A stretch of 64,000 nt of DNA from Asterias amurensis. Lineage: Eukaryota; Echinodermata; Asteroidea; Forcipulatida; Asteriidae. The notes below the pieces were generated by a model. That model was not told the DNA's origin. It worked only from the letters and a program-made list of their open reading frames with translations, and did not search any database. Location of the stretch: NCBI RefSeq assembly GCF_032118995.1, contig NC_092648.1, positions 3,673,001 to 3,737,000 of the forward strand. Direction: 5' to 3'. The position numbers and the translations under genes were made by a program. Numbering within the stretch: position 1 is the first letter of the stretch; every line of letters starts with the position of its first letter. Below are positions 13,401 through 28,400 of this stretch, piece by piece.

Positions 13401-16400
13401 GAGTGAAGCATTCTTGGCGGTAGCTGCTTCCAGTTGGATCTCGCTCCCCTGAAGCTTCTCCTGCAAATCTTCAGATTGTTTGACCTTTGCCTTACTTTCC
13501 TCAATGGCCTTGAAGAAGTAGGAGTTCTCCTCCGCCAGGTTCTTGATATCCTCTTCCTTGTTCTTGAGTATGTCTGCAAGCTGTTGATGGTTATCTAGCG
13601 TAGAGTTCAGCATGTCTTTCGTCCCCGACAAGTCAGCCTGGAGCTCCTCGTACTCGCTCTGCAATCTCATCACCTCCGTCTCCTTGGTATTCTTCAGACG
13701 GATGAGTTTTTCATGTTCTTCCTGCAAGGTGCTCGTGTCCAAATCCCTCGACTTTGAAAGCTCTTGTATTGTCTTTTCATACTGTTGCTTATTTTGCCGA
13801 AGTTCCTGATGAAGGCTTTCTTTGTCTCTCTTAAGGCTCTCTATCTGATGCTCATATCTTCTTAGGAGCTTTGATTCTTCCTCGGCATGATGTCGCTGCC
13901 CTTCCAATTTTTCTTTTGTGTCTGTGCAAGCCAATTTAAGTCTCTCTTTCTCAGCTGTCATATCACCAAGAGTGCCCTCTAATTCATGAATTCGTTCTAT
14001 TAACCCGTTCAACTCAGCATCCTTCCTCTGGCCAGATGAAACAGCTACATCTAGCTGATTGGTAAGGTCCGCAACACTACTTTCAAGCTGCTCTTTTAGA
14101 GCCAGACTAACCATACAAGCACTCTGCTCCTTCACATGCTGCAATTCCTTCTCAAGGCCTTCAACATTTGCTTTACTCTCATTTGCCTGTAGCACAAGCT
14201 CCATGTTAGTACCTTCCAGTTCCTTCTTGATTGTACTCGTTTCAAGAAGCTCTTCCCGCAGACTTAGAAGTTCCTCATCTTCCAAGTCTCGTCCTCTCCG
14301 AAGTTCACTTGCTTCTTCTTTCCTCCTGTCCAGCTCATCTTTCAGGTCCTTAAAATCTTTGTCCTGTTTAGTCCTGAGCTCTTCAAGACTTCTCAGCAGA
14401 TCTTCCTTATGGTTTAAGTCACTTACAATCTTGATGTTTTCCGATGTTAGTTTTTCTATGGTCTCCTTCATCTGGTCTCTGGTTTGCAGGACTTGATTCA
14501 GAGCCTGTTGATGCTGTTGATTGAGAAGTTGGAGATCGACCTCCAGCTGGTCCCTCTGTCCATCATCTCTCAAGGAGGCTTCTTTCTGAAGCTGGAGCTC
14601 CTGCTTGTACTCCTGGGCCTGCTGGGAGGAGCGATGGGCCGCATCCTCTGCATGTTGTAACTTGCTCTTCATCGATTCCAACTCCTGTGACAAAGTCGAC
14701 GATGCTTCTTCCTTAGACTTTAAATCCGCCTGAAGCGTCTCAAGTTCAATCTGCAATGCTTTCTGAAATGTAAAAAAAAAAAGAAATATCCAAATTAGCC
14801 GGAATTATCTTTAAATCGTTCAACCACACATTTTGGCAAACTGGTGTTTTTACACATTTCAATGTTATCATTCAAAACAACATCTTCCCTAAGATTCAAG
14901 TCATAAAACTTCAATCAGCACAAGGAAATATCAAAAGACTAAAAGTTCTGAGTTTCTAGCCAATTTTTGATTTCCCAATTTTTACATTTAAGTATAACTC
15001 AAACACAATTTTCTCCCAACTTGAAAGTTTGGCAAAATGTCTCTTCACAAAAATGTTTAACAACATCCACTGATTATAAGTTTTGCATTAATAACACTTG
15101 ACACTATTGGTACTTGTCAATGACTAGTCTTCTCACCTAGTGTATCTCCACATATGCATAAAATAAAAACCTGTGAAAATTTGAGCTCAATTGGTCATCG
15201 AAGTTGCGAGAGAATAATGGAAGGAAGAAATCAAATTCTGTGATCTCGATATTAAATTAAAATATTTCAGTGAGAAATTACTTCTTTCTCAAAAAACTTT
15301 GTTACTTCAGAGGGAGCCGTTTCTCACCATGTTTTCTACAATCAACAGCTCTCCATTGATCGTTGAACAAGTGAGTTTTTATGCTAACAATTATTTTGAG
15401 TAATTGCTGATAGTGTCCAGTGCCTTTAAGAACAACTATTTGCCTAATTACCTTATCTTGAGAGAGTGAAGTCTTCTCTTGATGCAGGCGCTGCATTTCT
15501 TCCTCGATCTCCTCTATTCTGTCTTGGAGTGTCTCCAAGTCTTCCTCAAGAAGCTCAGTCTGCTGACTGTCAATATCACTCAAACCCTTTATAGAATCAA
15601 ACAAATCAATATTAGAATTATGAACGATCTGAATGATTTTGATTCATACAATGATTCTGATTTTAAGGACCGACAATGATTTACACGATTTTCTATGATT
15701 TCCCCTCACTTTTGTTTTACTCTTTCCCCTCCCCCAATTTCATTCAACCAAGCTTCTTTTTTATCTTTCAACACAAGTATGAATCTGAGAAGCTATACTG
15801 TGGTAACGCTTTTCATATTGCGTATTCATACAAGGGATTATTCTTACTGCTCTGGATTTTCGGCAATATCTCAAAAACTCTACTCCTTTTCAAATGAAAT
15901 TTTCAAAGGTTAGTTTTATTGTATAAATCTACATTTGTGCAGGATTAAAACCAAAGGCATATTGTGCCTTTATAATTGTGCCAAGTCTCATGCTTTTGTC
16001 ACTTACATGTACTGAGCAGTTCCCATCAGTTTTTTTGCACCCTTCGCATAAACTATCAAGTAAACAAGTCATTTAAAAGTCTGAAATGTCTCCTCCCTGC
16101 AGTATGTTGCCCCCTCCCCTTACCTTCTGTGCTTTGAGGCTCTGCAGTTCTACATCCTTCTCCTTGAGTTGTTCTCTCATCCTGACGACTACTTCTTCTA
16201 AGGCTTGCTTCTCCATATCCCAGTCTGCTCGGATCAGCTCAAAATGCTCACTCTGCTCCTGCAGGACAAGAGCTGCCTCCGGGAACCTTCAATAAAATGT
16301 TTTAAAATGTTAATAAGAGTCGTTCAGCAGTGACATACTTGTACAAATCAGTTTGAAAACAAATGCATGTAAATGCATGGTAGGAAGAACAAAGATTACT

Positions 16401-19400
16401 AGCAATTGCGTAGCAGGTCCTGGCCAAACGGTCTAGTGCATCATACTATTAGTAAGTTTATTTACAAATATCATCATCGAGAAGAAAAACAGTACAGTCA
16501 TTATATATGAATGTGGAGGCATGATTCAAAACAGTACAGTCATTATATATGAATGTGGAGGCATGATTCAAAACAGTACAGTCATTATATATGAATGTGG
16601 AGGCATGATTCAAAACATTACAGTCATTATATATGAATGTGGAGGCATGATTCAAAACAGTACAGTCATTATTATATGAATGTGGAGGCATGATTAAAAA
16701 AGCAGGACTTGTCAAGGAACAGCCACCAAAACATAATAATATAATAATAAACTACAGCATTTATAAGGCGCACTTTACTGAAAAAGAGAAACATTCAAAG
16801 GCGCCGGTCAAGTTTTGTCAAGATGTTGGAAACCAAGCAAGAACAAGTGTGTTTTGAGTTTCTGCTGGAAGAGAGTGGTGTTGTGGATTTGTCTGGGGTA
16901 TTCCGGAAGTGAGTTCAAGTGTCATGGTGCTATGTTGGAGTAAGCCCTGTCCCCGTAACTGGCCAGGCGAGTTCGAGGAACATGGAGCGTATTGCTGATA
17001 GATCTTAGACCTGGTCTAGTTGTACGGGGTGTCAAGAGATCGTGTATGTAGGGTGGAGCTGAACCATGTAGTGCCTTGAATGCGAGTATGATTATGAAAA
17101 CAAAACAAACACCAGCTTTACAATAGATGAATGAACAAAATAACACCTACAACATTATTAAACTATCATCCCTATGTCAACTAAGAATGTGGAAGATACC
17201 TTTGTTTCATTCCAGAGAACATGATGGAATCATCGTACTCCCCGTCAAAGCTGACATTGTCCGAGCTCTCCAGGGCACCGACCTGACTGTCCGGTAACTC
17301 ATTCTCACTCATCGCCATCGACGACGCGTACATCTGTCCTGAGCCGGTGGTTCGCTCAGACTCCGTGCTTGTACCGGACGGCGATCGCGGCCGTCTAAAC
17401 TGAATACGATCGGTCGTCCCACTCGCATGAAGTCTGGCGTTACTTTCCGTCTCACTATCCACCGATAACTCCAACGTTCTATCAGAACCTGATCGGGATC
17501 GGCTAGCACCGTTCGATCGTTTTAACCCATCGACGTCTTTGTTCAGCTTGATGATGAGGCCCTCGCAACTCTCCTTGTCTTCGACTAGTGAGGCGCAGGA
17601 TTCATTCAGCTCTCTGACTTCAGTCTCAAGGTGGTCCACTTTGTGTCGGAGGTGTTGATTCTCTTCCTCCAGCGCCTGGAGCAGGTCCGGGGTGATGTTT
17701 TCCTTGCTCGGGGATCCGATGTCGACGATGATGTCCGAGGTCTCGTCGCCGATTTGGACATTGGCAGCTTTCAAGACGGCGACCGAAACCTTTCCTTCCG
17801 TAACCTAAAATTGCATAAGAAACATTGAGATTACATGTATCTCTTACTGCAATTTCTTCCACTGCCAGAAGCACCGGGTATGGGTCTTTTTAAGTGCATA
17901 CACAACACACGGGACCTACAGCTTTACGTCACTTCCACAGGACGCAGCAATCACGATTAAGCGTCTTGATTAAGGACACAAGTGTGTCAAACCCGTAACT
18001 CGAACCCACACTTTGCTAATCAAACACACAAGAGCTTGAGTTTGAACTTGGCAGGTGGATTTACAGAAGTTTTAAAATGTCTTTATTTTAAAATTCCTTT
18101 CATGACCGCGAAAGGCTACATGATAGCAACACTTCACAAGTGCAAATCCGAGACGTACCTGTTGGCCGTTGTCAATCATCTGGCTAACGAGTTGCTGTTT
18201 CTCCTTCAGTAACTCAGTGCGTCTGTGCATGGCCCCAGATGAGAACTTCTTCCTTGCTTCATGCAACTCTTGCCGTGTGGAGCTTGTATTTGCCTACAGT
18301 TAAGAAAACAAATCAGAAGTACATGATCCATATGAGAGTGATGGCAAGATGTTTATATAGGAAATATGGGAAATAGGAAAGATGCATACCCACTTTAAAG
18401 ATGCAAACAAATTTCCCAGAAGTGAAGTAACCCATACCACAATTTTCTGTCTTCTATTTGTATGGTTGATCAGTGCCACAGAATGCCACAGCAAGGTTTT
18501 CAACCTTATCTTTACCAACAGTGGCCAAATTTCATTGCAATGAAGCACAGCTGGTGGCTTCTCAGTTTACCACTCTCATTGAAGCACTTTGGGGTATGGC
18601 TCTACTTACCACATCAGAATACATGTACATGTATGTGTGTCTCAAAATGCCACTGTTGTGGCATTGTGAGGCATGAGGTGGTTGTCTCAAGAAACACAAT
18701 AGGGAGTTTTCGTTTACGACGACGGATGGTTCTGCGACGGTAATGATGACATTTGGCATCATCTGCGCATGCGTCGGCTTTGAGGACGGTCGTCCCTCAA
18801 TTTCTACGGCAGTACTTGGGATGAATCTCCAAAAACGACAACGGTTGGCTGAAAAACCGTCGCAGAACCATCCGTCGTCGAAAACGAAAACTCCCTACTA
18901 ATAGTAAGAGGGATATTTTAACAGTGACATGGTTTAACAGCAAACTCTAGTAGCCACACCACACGAAACCAACAACTTCAAAGATAAATAAACAAAACTT
19001 TTATAGTAATTTTGCGATGACACCATGTAAAAGAAATATCTTTCCATGAGTTGTAGTGGTTCTGAAACAGTTCAACATTTCGATCAGTGCGCTTCGATAG
19101 TCTTCAGGAGAAAGCTGGATTCTGATACTGGAAGTTGAAAAACTTCTGTGGATTGTTCTACGATGTGCAAAAGCAGAGATGAAAATGGGTGGAGTGGCAA
19201 GTGTGTGCTCACTGAACTGTGTCAGTTGGAAACAAAATTGGTAGTGAGGAGGTTGGTGCCTTAGGCATCCGGTTGGTTCGGTGGTTTTATTTCCCTGCCT
19301 TTCACCTCGGTATACCCCCGGTTCGAATCCCACCTCAGTGTATTATTAGCAAACCCTTACTAGATTGTATCTCCACCATGCAAAGTTTCAAATCCTACTC

Positions 19401-22400
19401 ATGTACATGATATTACGCCAAACCCTTACTACATGTACTAGATTGTATCTCCACCATGCAAAGTTTCAAATCCTACTCATGTACATGGTGTTACGCCAAA
19501 CCCTTACTAGATTGTATCTCCACCATGCAAAGTTTCAAATCCTACTCATGTACATGGTGTTACGCCAAACCCTTACTAGATTGTATCTCCACCATGTATA
19601 CAGTTTCAAATCCTACTCATGTACATGGTGTTACGCCAAACCCTTACTAGATTGTATCTCCACCATGCAAAGTTTCAAATACTACTCATGTACATGGTGT
19701 TACTGCCAACCTTACTAGATTGTATCTCCACCATGCAAAGTTTCAAATCCTATTCATGTACATGGTGTTACTGCAAACCTTACTAGATTGTATCTCCACC
19801 ATGCAAAGTTTCAAATCCTACTCATGTACATGTTGTTACCTCAATCCTTACTAGATTGTATCTCCACCATGCAAAGTTTCAAATCCTACTCATGTACATG
19901 GTGTTACTGCAAACCTTTCTAGATTGTGTCTCCACCATGCAAAGTTTCAAATCCTACTCATGTACATGGTGTTACTGCAAACCTTACTAGATTGTATCTC
20001 CACCATGCAAAGTTTCAAATCCTACTCATGTACATGGTGTTACTGCAAACCTTACTAGATTGTATCTCCACCATGCAAAGTTTCAAATCCTATTCATGTA
20101 CATGGTGTTACTGCAAACCTTACTAGATTGTATCTCCACCATGCAAAGTTTCAAATCCTATTCATGTACATGGTGTTACTGCAAACCTTACTAGATTGTA
20201 TCTCCACCATGCAAAGTTTCAAATCCTACTCATGTACATGGTGTTACTACAAACCTTACTAGATTGTATCTCCACCATGCAAAGTTTCAAATCCTACTCA
20301 TGTACATGGTGTTACTGCAAACCTTACTAGATTGTATCTCCACCATGCAAAGTTTCAAATCCTACTCATGTACATGGTGTTACTGCAAACCTTACTAGAT
20401 TGTATCTCCACCATGCAAAGTTTCAAATCCTACTCATGTACATGGTGTTACTGCAAACCTTACTAGATTGTATCTCCACCATGCAAAGTTTCAAATCCTA
20501 CTCATGTACATGGTGTTACTGCAAACCTTACTAGATTGTATCTCCACCATGCAAAGTTTCAAATCCTACTCATGTACATGGTGTTACTGCAAACCTTACT
20601 AGATTGTATCTCCACCATGCAAAGTTTCAAATCCTACTCATGTACATGGTGTTACTGCAAACCTTACTAGATTGTATCTCCACCATGCAAAGTTTCAAAT
20701 CCTACTCATGTACATGGTGTTACTGCAAACCTTACTAGATTGTATCTCCACCATGCAAAGTTTCAAATCCTACTCATGTACATGGTGTTACTGCAAACCT
20801 TACTAGATTGTATCTCCACCATGCAAAGTTTCAAATCCTACTCATGTACATGGTGCTACAGCAAACCTTACTAGATTGTATCTCCACCATGCAAAGTTTC
20901 AAATCCTACTCATGTACATGGTGTTACTGCAAACCTTACTAGATTGTATCTCCACCATGCAAAGTTTCAAATCCTACTCATGTACATGGTGTTACTGCAA
21001 ACCTTACTAGATTGTATCTCCACCATGCAAAGTTTCAAATCCTACTCATGTACAAGGCGTTACCCCAAACCCTTACTACATGTACTAGATTGTATCTTTA
21101 CCATGCAAGGTTTCAAATCTTAATCAATAAAGAAAATAAGTCTAATCAATAAACATTTGTTATCTTCCACCACAAGTTTTGATAAGCTTTTCACACGGCT
21201 CACAGCAGCACAGTTCAGTTACAATGCTTACATAGGGCAATACCATGCCATGGATAGGGGAAATTGTGCAGGAAATGTTTAGTACATGACTATCAACATT
21301 ATCATACTCTTGTTAGAAGTTAGAACTGAACAACATTCAAGAATTGTTATCAATCAATCAGAATTGTGTTATCTATGTTACTCATTTATCAATGTTAGTG
21401 TGATTTTAATGTTATAGTAACTTGTTGTGGTTGAGAGGTTGAGTGCACAGGACTCGAGTTCTGATGGGTGAATTAATAGGGTGCAGGTTCGATTCCTGGT
21501 CGAGACACTGAGAGACGGGTCTATTGATGGGTCTAGTGCATCAGACTCAAGTTCTGATGGCTGAGTCACAAGAGTATGGGTTCGAATCCCAGTCATGACA
21601 CTGAGAGAAGGGTCTTTTGTTAGGTCTAGTAAACCGGACTCAAGCTCTGATGGCCGGGTTGTGGGTTCGAAACCAGATTGTGATACTGATAAGGGTCTAT
21701 TGTTAGTTATTGGATTAGTGACAAAGAGAAAGATCAGATAGGGGTTATCAGGTGTGGGTTCGAGTCCCAGTCATTACACTTGCATAATAGACCCTTCCCA
21801 TGAAACAAGTAAATTGCACATAGCGCGTGCGCACTAACGTTTTGGTTGACAAAATGAGGGAACATCGCACGGTTTTGTACACGACTAATGGCTGCGTAAC
21901 GCAAACGCGATTGCGCGTCTGCTCAGTGCACAACTCTATGGCGCTTGCCAACCAACGGTCTGTACGCATGCGTGAATGTAATTAGCACATTTCATGGGAG
22001 GGTCCATTGAGTAAGACCCCTAACCCCATATGCTTCTCTTAACCAAGGTGCTGAAACTGTATTGAGTTGGAGTAAACCTTAGTGCTAATTTAAGCAGCTT
22101 GGGGTTGTTTTCTCCTCAGGGAGTTGAGACAAATTGAAAAATAGTATTAGTATGCCTGATGAACAGGAATAAGAATATTTTCCAGCTACTAGGTTGTGTG
22201 TGAAAGAACCAATTATTATTTTTTAGTATTAAATCCAAGTAGCGAAATAGAACATGAGAAGAAAGCAAAATGCATGAAATGTTAAAATAAAAAAAAATAA
22301 AGTTAGTGTCACTCAAAAGTTATTCGTTGTCAATCCGTGTTAATTCATTAAGTTATGAGGGGGAAATAGGGAAAAATAGAGGGAAAAAAATAAGTTAAAA

Positions 22401-25400
22401 CAAGAGCATGATTTGAACTTCTCAGAAAATGAAAAAAAAAAACACACTCAGAATTCAGACCATGCAGATACAAGCATGCATGAATTAGTATGAAAATTAG
22501 TACAGTACAACAGAGATTTTGTCAATGTTTTGAATTTTTTTGTTAACTTTGTTAGAGGGAAGTAGTGTAAAAAAAATGCAGCATTGTAACTGAATGGTGC
22601 GGCTGCACATGCCGCGGCAGCCCCCACAAAAAGACAAAGCGAAAGATAAACTGTACATGGCTAGCAGCCAACTCGGCTAGGAGTCTGTGCTTAGTGGCAA
22701 ACAACGCAGATCTGACCTGGTGACTTTCAGTCCGTAACTCTTCCATCGTCGTCTCCATCTCTGCAAAAAGAAAGACAGTCAGCGACAGAAAGTTATTCCA
22801 GATATCATTTTTGATTTGATCTCGTCTTTAAAGGCACTGGACACGTTGGTAATCAATCTTAAAATTAATGGCTACAAAACCCATTGGTACAGCAACTTTT
22901 AAAGGCAGTGGACACTATTGGTAATTACTCAAAATAATTATCAGCATAAAACCTCACTTGGTAACGAGTAATATGGAGAGGTTGATAGTATAAAACATTG
23001 TGAGAAATGGCTCCCTCTGAAGTGACGTAGTTTTCGAGAAAGAAGTAATTTTCCACGAATTTGATTTCGAGACCTCAGGTTTAGAACTCGAGGTCTCGAA
23101 ATCAACCATCTAAACGCACACAACTTCGTGCGACAAGGGTGTTTTTTTCTTTCGTTATTATCTCGCAAGTTCGATGACCGATTTAGCTCAAATTTTCACA
23201 GGTTTGTTATTTTATGCACATGTTGAGATACACCAACTGTGAAGGCTAGTCTTTGACAATTACCAATAGTGTCCACTGCCTTTAATGGTATAAAGCATTT
23301 TAGGGTTAACCCCCACTCTTCCACCATAGTGTTCTGGGTTTTTTTAAGTGAACTACCAATCCTAGTACACAGGACCTATGTCTTAATGTCCAATCCAAAG
23401 GACAAAGCAAATGAAAAAGTGTCTTAGTCAAGGACACCAATGTCAAGACCCGGAATCAAACTCTTTGGGGTGTCTTGTGGCTGAGGGGTCTAACTCACCG
23501 GTACCAAGCTTTGGGGTTGTCAATAGCAGAGAGTGAATTCGAATTCGGGGCATGACACTTTAGTCCTTGATGAGCAAGGCACAAACCATAATTGCTTTGT
23601 AAAAAGTTGTGAAGGTATTGCATTCTGCTCTACCAGCCAGGCTGCTAGTGGATGACACTCATGCCTACATCCTTATAGACTGTGAAGGGGGTAACCCTGT
23701 TTCAGCCCCAGGAGTGTCCCTGGTGACAGTTGATTTAAGTGGAAAGCCCAAATCAGTAAGTGTAGCCCTCACCTTGAAGTGGTCATTGGGCCTTGTGTTG
23801 TAAGGCAAGATCTCATTTAAAATAAATAAATCAATAAATCAAAATTCTGCCGATCAGAAACACCATGAGCTCGAGTCTAGTCCATTTTTTGTATGCTTAG
23901 TAAAAAATACGGCGTAAGATACAGCAGGTACCTATAACTTATACTGCTTTGCATTCCCATAAGGCTTCTCCATTTTGCAATTTGCCCAAACGGACTTACG
24001 TGCGAGTTTCTCCTGAAGCGGAGTGACCTCATCCTTGCGTATCCTCTCGATCTCCTCCTTGCCGTCGTTGGTCAGCCCCCGGGCCGTGTCGCATTCTCCA
24101 AGGAGTCGGGCGTTCTCTTGCCTCTCTGCGTCCAGCTTCCCGGCCAGGTCTCTCTTCACATATCGCAGCGTCTCGTTCTCCTGCATACCTTTCTCTTTTT
24201 CTGCTTTGAGGGCTTCGACCTTTTAGAGATTACAGACGGGATGTAATTGAGGAAACTAAAGCCCGATTCATACTTCCTGCAATTGCGAAGCCAATTTGAC
24301 GTCACAACTCCTCTTTCGCAGCAAATTTTTCGCAAAAGTTGAGCTGTGGGCAACCCCTCCGAAAAATTTGTTGTGAATATGTGAAGTCAACATTCGTATT
24401 GCATTTGCATTCGCAGGAAGTATGAACCGGGCTTAACAAGAAAAGAGAAGGCTAAACAATGGATGTTGATAGGGCGTGTTCTAAGAATGGAAGAAAAACT
24501 GCCACTGCTGGACAGCAACTACATTACCAACCCTTTGTAACACATTGCTAGTATTACAAGAACATTTGCACAAGGCCTGTATCCTTCGTTTTTAAAAGGG
24601 CACAGGCACCCAGGATTTTCTTCTTGGTTAAGGGCACCCTATGGGGAAGTTGTCAATTTGCACTGGAGCATTTCAAGGGCACCAAGGCAATGACCAGGGG
24701 GGCATAGAGGCAATCGCCTCTGTTGCCTCCGTGAAGTATCAGGCCTGAATATCTAAACCCGTTTTCTTTCTTTCTTTTCTCATGTTTCTTGAACAAATTT
24801 CAGAGAAAAGGCACCAACCTGAAACTTAAGCCGGTTCATACTTCCTGCGAATGCAAATGCGATACTTTTTGTTTACGTCACTGCTCCAGTTTCATAGGTG
24901 AGCTGCACTCAACCCTTCCCAATCATTTGCTGAGAATTTGTGACGTCAAAATACGCATTGCATTTGCATTCGCAGATGGTATGAACCGGGATCAAGTGAT
25001 AAAAAAACATGCGAGAGCATGTAGAAGGAAAAACTTGAATGTCAGACTTTCAGGATTGTGAGGTTTCTGACTGAATGCTACCAGAGTTCCAGTTCGTACT
25101 ATCCGCCTTGAGAAATAAAGGTTTTCACCTTTAAAGCAAACTTGTCATTCACAAATAAGTTTCCTTCTAAACTGTACCTGTTTTCTGAGAATCTCAGCTG
25201 TTTTACTCTTCTCTCTCTCCACCTGCTTGACTTGTTCCAGTTCAACCCTCAGGCGTTTGCAAGACTCGTCCAGCTGGCTGAAGCTACGCTGCGATTTCTT
25301 CAGAGCTTCTTGGAGCTCTTTGACCTTGCTCTGTAAAGTAAAAATGACACCTGTAAAGATATGGTGCAGGTCTACTAACCACACACCCGTCGCCAAAAAA

Positions 25401-28400
25401 TGTGCATTGGGCAGTAACACTCATAAATCTCGTTTCACGGTAAACCTTGTCTCAATTCCAGGTGCTGCGAATCAACTTAAACGCCCATAATTCCCACCAG
25501 AATTCTAGGAAGAACCCTGACAAACAATATGATCAAATGAAATACAACAGTACTAAACAAAACAATGGTTGGATTCTAACCTGAAGATCAGCGGCTCCTT
25601 TCGTGGGGGGGATCTCAGGGGAATGCACCGGGGTAGTGGGAGGGGACGTCGGTGGCGTGTCGCCAGCCTGTAGTAACTGCTCAAGCTGCTCGATGCGGTT
25701 GGTGTAGTCCTCGATCTCTTGCTTGTGGCGTTTGGTGAGGGTGGCCTGCTTCTGGGAGTGGGCGTCCTGGAGAGCAGACAGCTCACGCTGGGACTGATCA
25801 ATCTCATGGGTTAAATTATGCTCAAGCTCCTGAAGGGGAGAAAAAGACGGGGGTCTCTAGATTTACTGTCAGATGTGAACCCAGTGAAAACATCGGTTTT
25901 TCTTTCCAATTAAACCGACCTGGGTAGTGTTCTGACAAATTTAAAACTTAAACAGCTACTTGAGCGGAATGTTTTTAACGGAAATGCTATTTTAGCTTGT
26001 TTATAATGCGTTTGTTCACCATTTAAATGTCTGAATTTTTTTGTAATTATCGATTAACAAATCAGGCCTAACCTCAAGGTTTTGAAAAACTTAAAACACT
26101 TCTGCCATTGACGGCATGTGTCAAAACGACAATGCTTTGACGTCATGTCTGGGAGTTCGCTTTCTTCACTCTGCAACAAAGCGGCTATACAAATTGGAGC
26201 GTAATTGAGTGATTACGCAGCGGAGCTTGTCACGAATCTTTCAGAAAAGCGCTGGATAAAGGTAATCGAAATGATTGGTTTTTTTACACAATTAAAATCT
26301 ATTTATAGTCATATGACTCAATTTCCTTATTGATTGAAAACATTGTAAATGAAATATAGCAAAATTCCAATTTGACATTTTCGTTCAAGCAGGTCTTTAA
26401 CCCTTGCAGTGCCAGGTATTGAAAACATGTCAATGCAGATACAAACCCTCTGTTATCTTATCAGACAGTTTCTATAGATGACGACCCATATCCCACTTTG
26501 TCAAACTGGTAGTCAAAATCCCACTTCAACATCAATCAACTTAAAAAAACAAAAACATATCTGAAATGCACAATTATATAAAATGCACATCAAACACCCC
26601 TAGACCATGAAACTAACTCAAAAGCAAAACAGCAGTGTTATTTGAAACACAAGTGTAACATTTTGTTTCATTTAATATTTTACTCAGATTATGAAATTTT
26701 GATTTACCATTCTTCAGTATATTCAGTCACAATTCTAAGCAAGAACCATCCAAGTGTTGAACCACAAGAGAAACTGGCTCGGGTAAATAAATAATTTGTG
26801 TGAACAAATACAACAAAACATACAATGTACCTTTATTTTTGTTTTAAGCTGTAAACCTTCCTCATTGTTACCACTCGCTCTATTTTCAACACCGATCTGA
26901 AACTTGGCCTGATCAAACAAACAAGAAAAAATCCATTAGTCAGAACCATACAGGTGATATTGAATGGTCAGATAGTAGGAAGTCTAGCTGTGACTGCGTA
27001 GATTGGCATTCACCACAAAAAAAATTTGTTTCAAGATGGCATATCATTAAAAACCAGTGGATGATTTTGAATGGTCAGACAATAAGAGGGTTGACTACAT
27101 GTATGTAAATGCATTCAACACATGGTATCATAATGAAGGCTGGCATAGTTTATCTATCAATCAAAACCACTGGGTGATATTGAACGGTTGGACAGTAGGA
27201 GGGCTGAATGTATACTGTGTAATGCGTTTATTCAGCACATTGTAAGTACAACTGCATCATACAACACCACAGTGGAAGATATTGAATGGTAAAAAAATAG
27301 GAGGGTTGACTGTGGACTGTGGTCAGACAGTAGGAGGGTTCACTGTGTGTGTAATTTTTCAGCACATATCATATTTTAGGCTGGCATCATCATTCAAAAC
27401 CACAGTGGGTGATATTGAAAGGTAACACAGTAGGAGGGTTCACTTTGAACTGTGTGCATTCAGCATGTTCATCAACTCATGATATGATATCGTAGGTTGG
27501 CATTACATCTAAAAAACCACAAAGGTGGTATTGAATGGTCACATAGTAGGAGGGTTTATCTATCATAATCATGAATGATGAATTTTGAAGACTTACCCCT
27601 GATCCATTACCAGCGCTTGCCATCTGCTTCCAGTGATCACACTCCGACCTCAGTTGGGACACCTCATTAGACAACCTATTGACCTCATGCTGGGATGAGA
27701 TGATGTCGCCGAAGTCATGCTCATCCATGGACACCATGGAGGCAGAGAGGGAGGAGGTGGAGGTGCTGTGAGTCATAAAGGCAGATGAGGAGGGTGTTGC
27801 TGTGGTGGCTGCTGCCAGCATGCTATGCTGCATGTCTTGCATGGCATGCTGCTGCTGCTTCAGAGAGACCAACTCATCCTGTAGATCAAAAAAGTAACAA
27901 AGGTATTTAAATAATTGGTCTTGCAAGCATTTGGCTTCAAGTAATTAACTCTCCTACTGACTGGTCATTTAATACTGTCCATTGTGGTTGTGAATTTGAG
28001 TTCACAAGGGTCGTGGGTTCGAATCCGACCCGAGTAATATGCCTGTGATATTTGTTCACAGGACTCGGGGAAAGAACTGAGTATACAGTGTTAACACACA
28101 TCAGTGTATGGGTAAAAACCAAAATATATTCTTTATCCCCGATGGAAGTTTAACATTTATTATGGGTGGTTGTGAATGATAGAAACTATGTCAGCCAGAG
28201 CCTGCATTTATCATGTGATGAATGCATCTAAACAGTACACAGTGAACCCTCCTACTGTCTAACCATTCAATAAACTCAACTATGGTTTGGAGTGAACGAA
28301 AGAACATACTATGCCAGCCTGCAATACATAGCATGTGGTCCCACAAAACAGTCAACGCTCCTACTGGTTGACCGATCAAGTGAATGATAGATAATCTATG

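Noticed and set aside
14059-14496. 145-codon plus-strand open frame in the TRIP11 giant exon
   Set aside because: Ser/Leu/Arg-rich shadow of the coiled-coil codons on the true strand.
16458-16715. 85-codon repeat protein on the minus strand
   Set aside because: It is the 42-bp minisatellite, which happens to be a multiple of three, inside a TRIP11 intron.
19350-21120. CRISPR-like array of regular repeats
   Set aside because: The whole 68-bp unit is repeated with no unique spacers, and the context is an animal intron.
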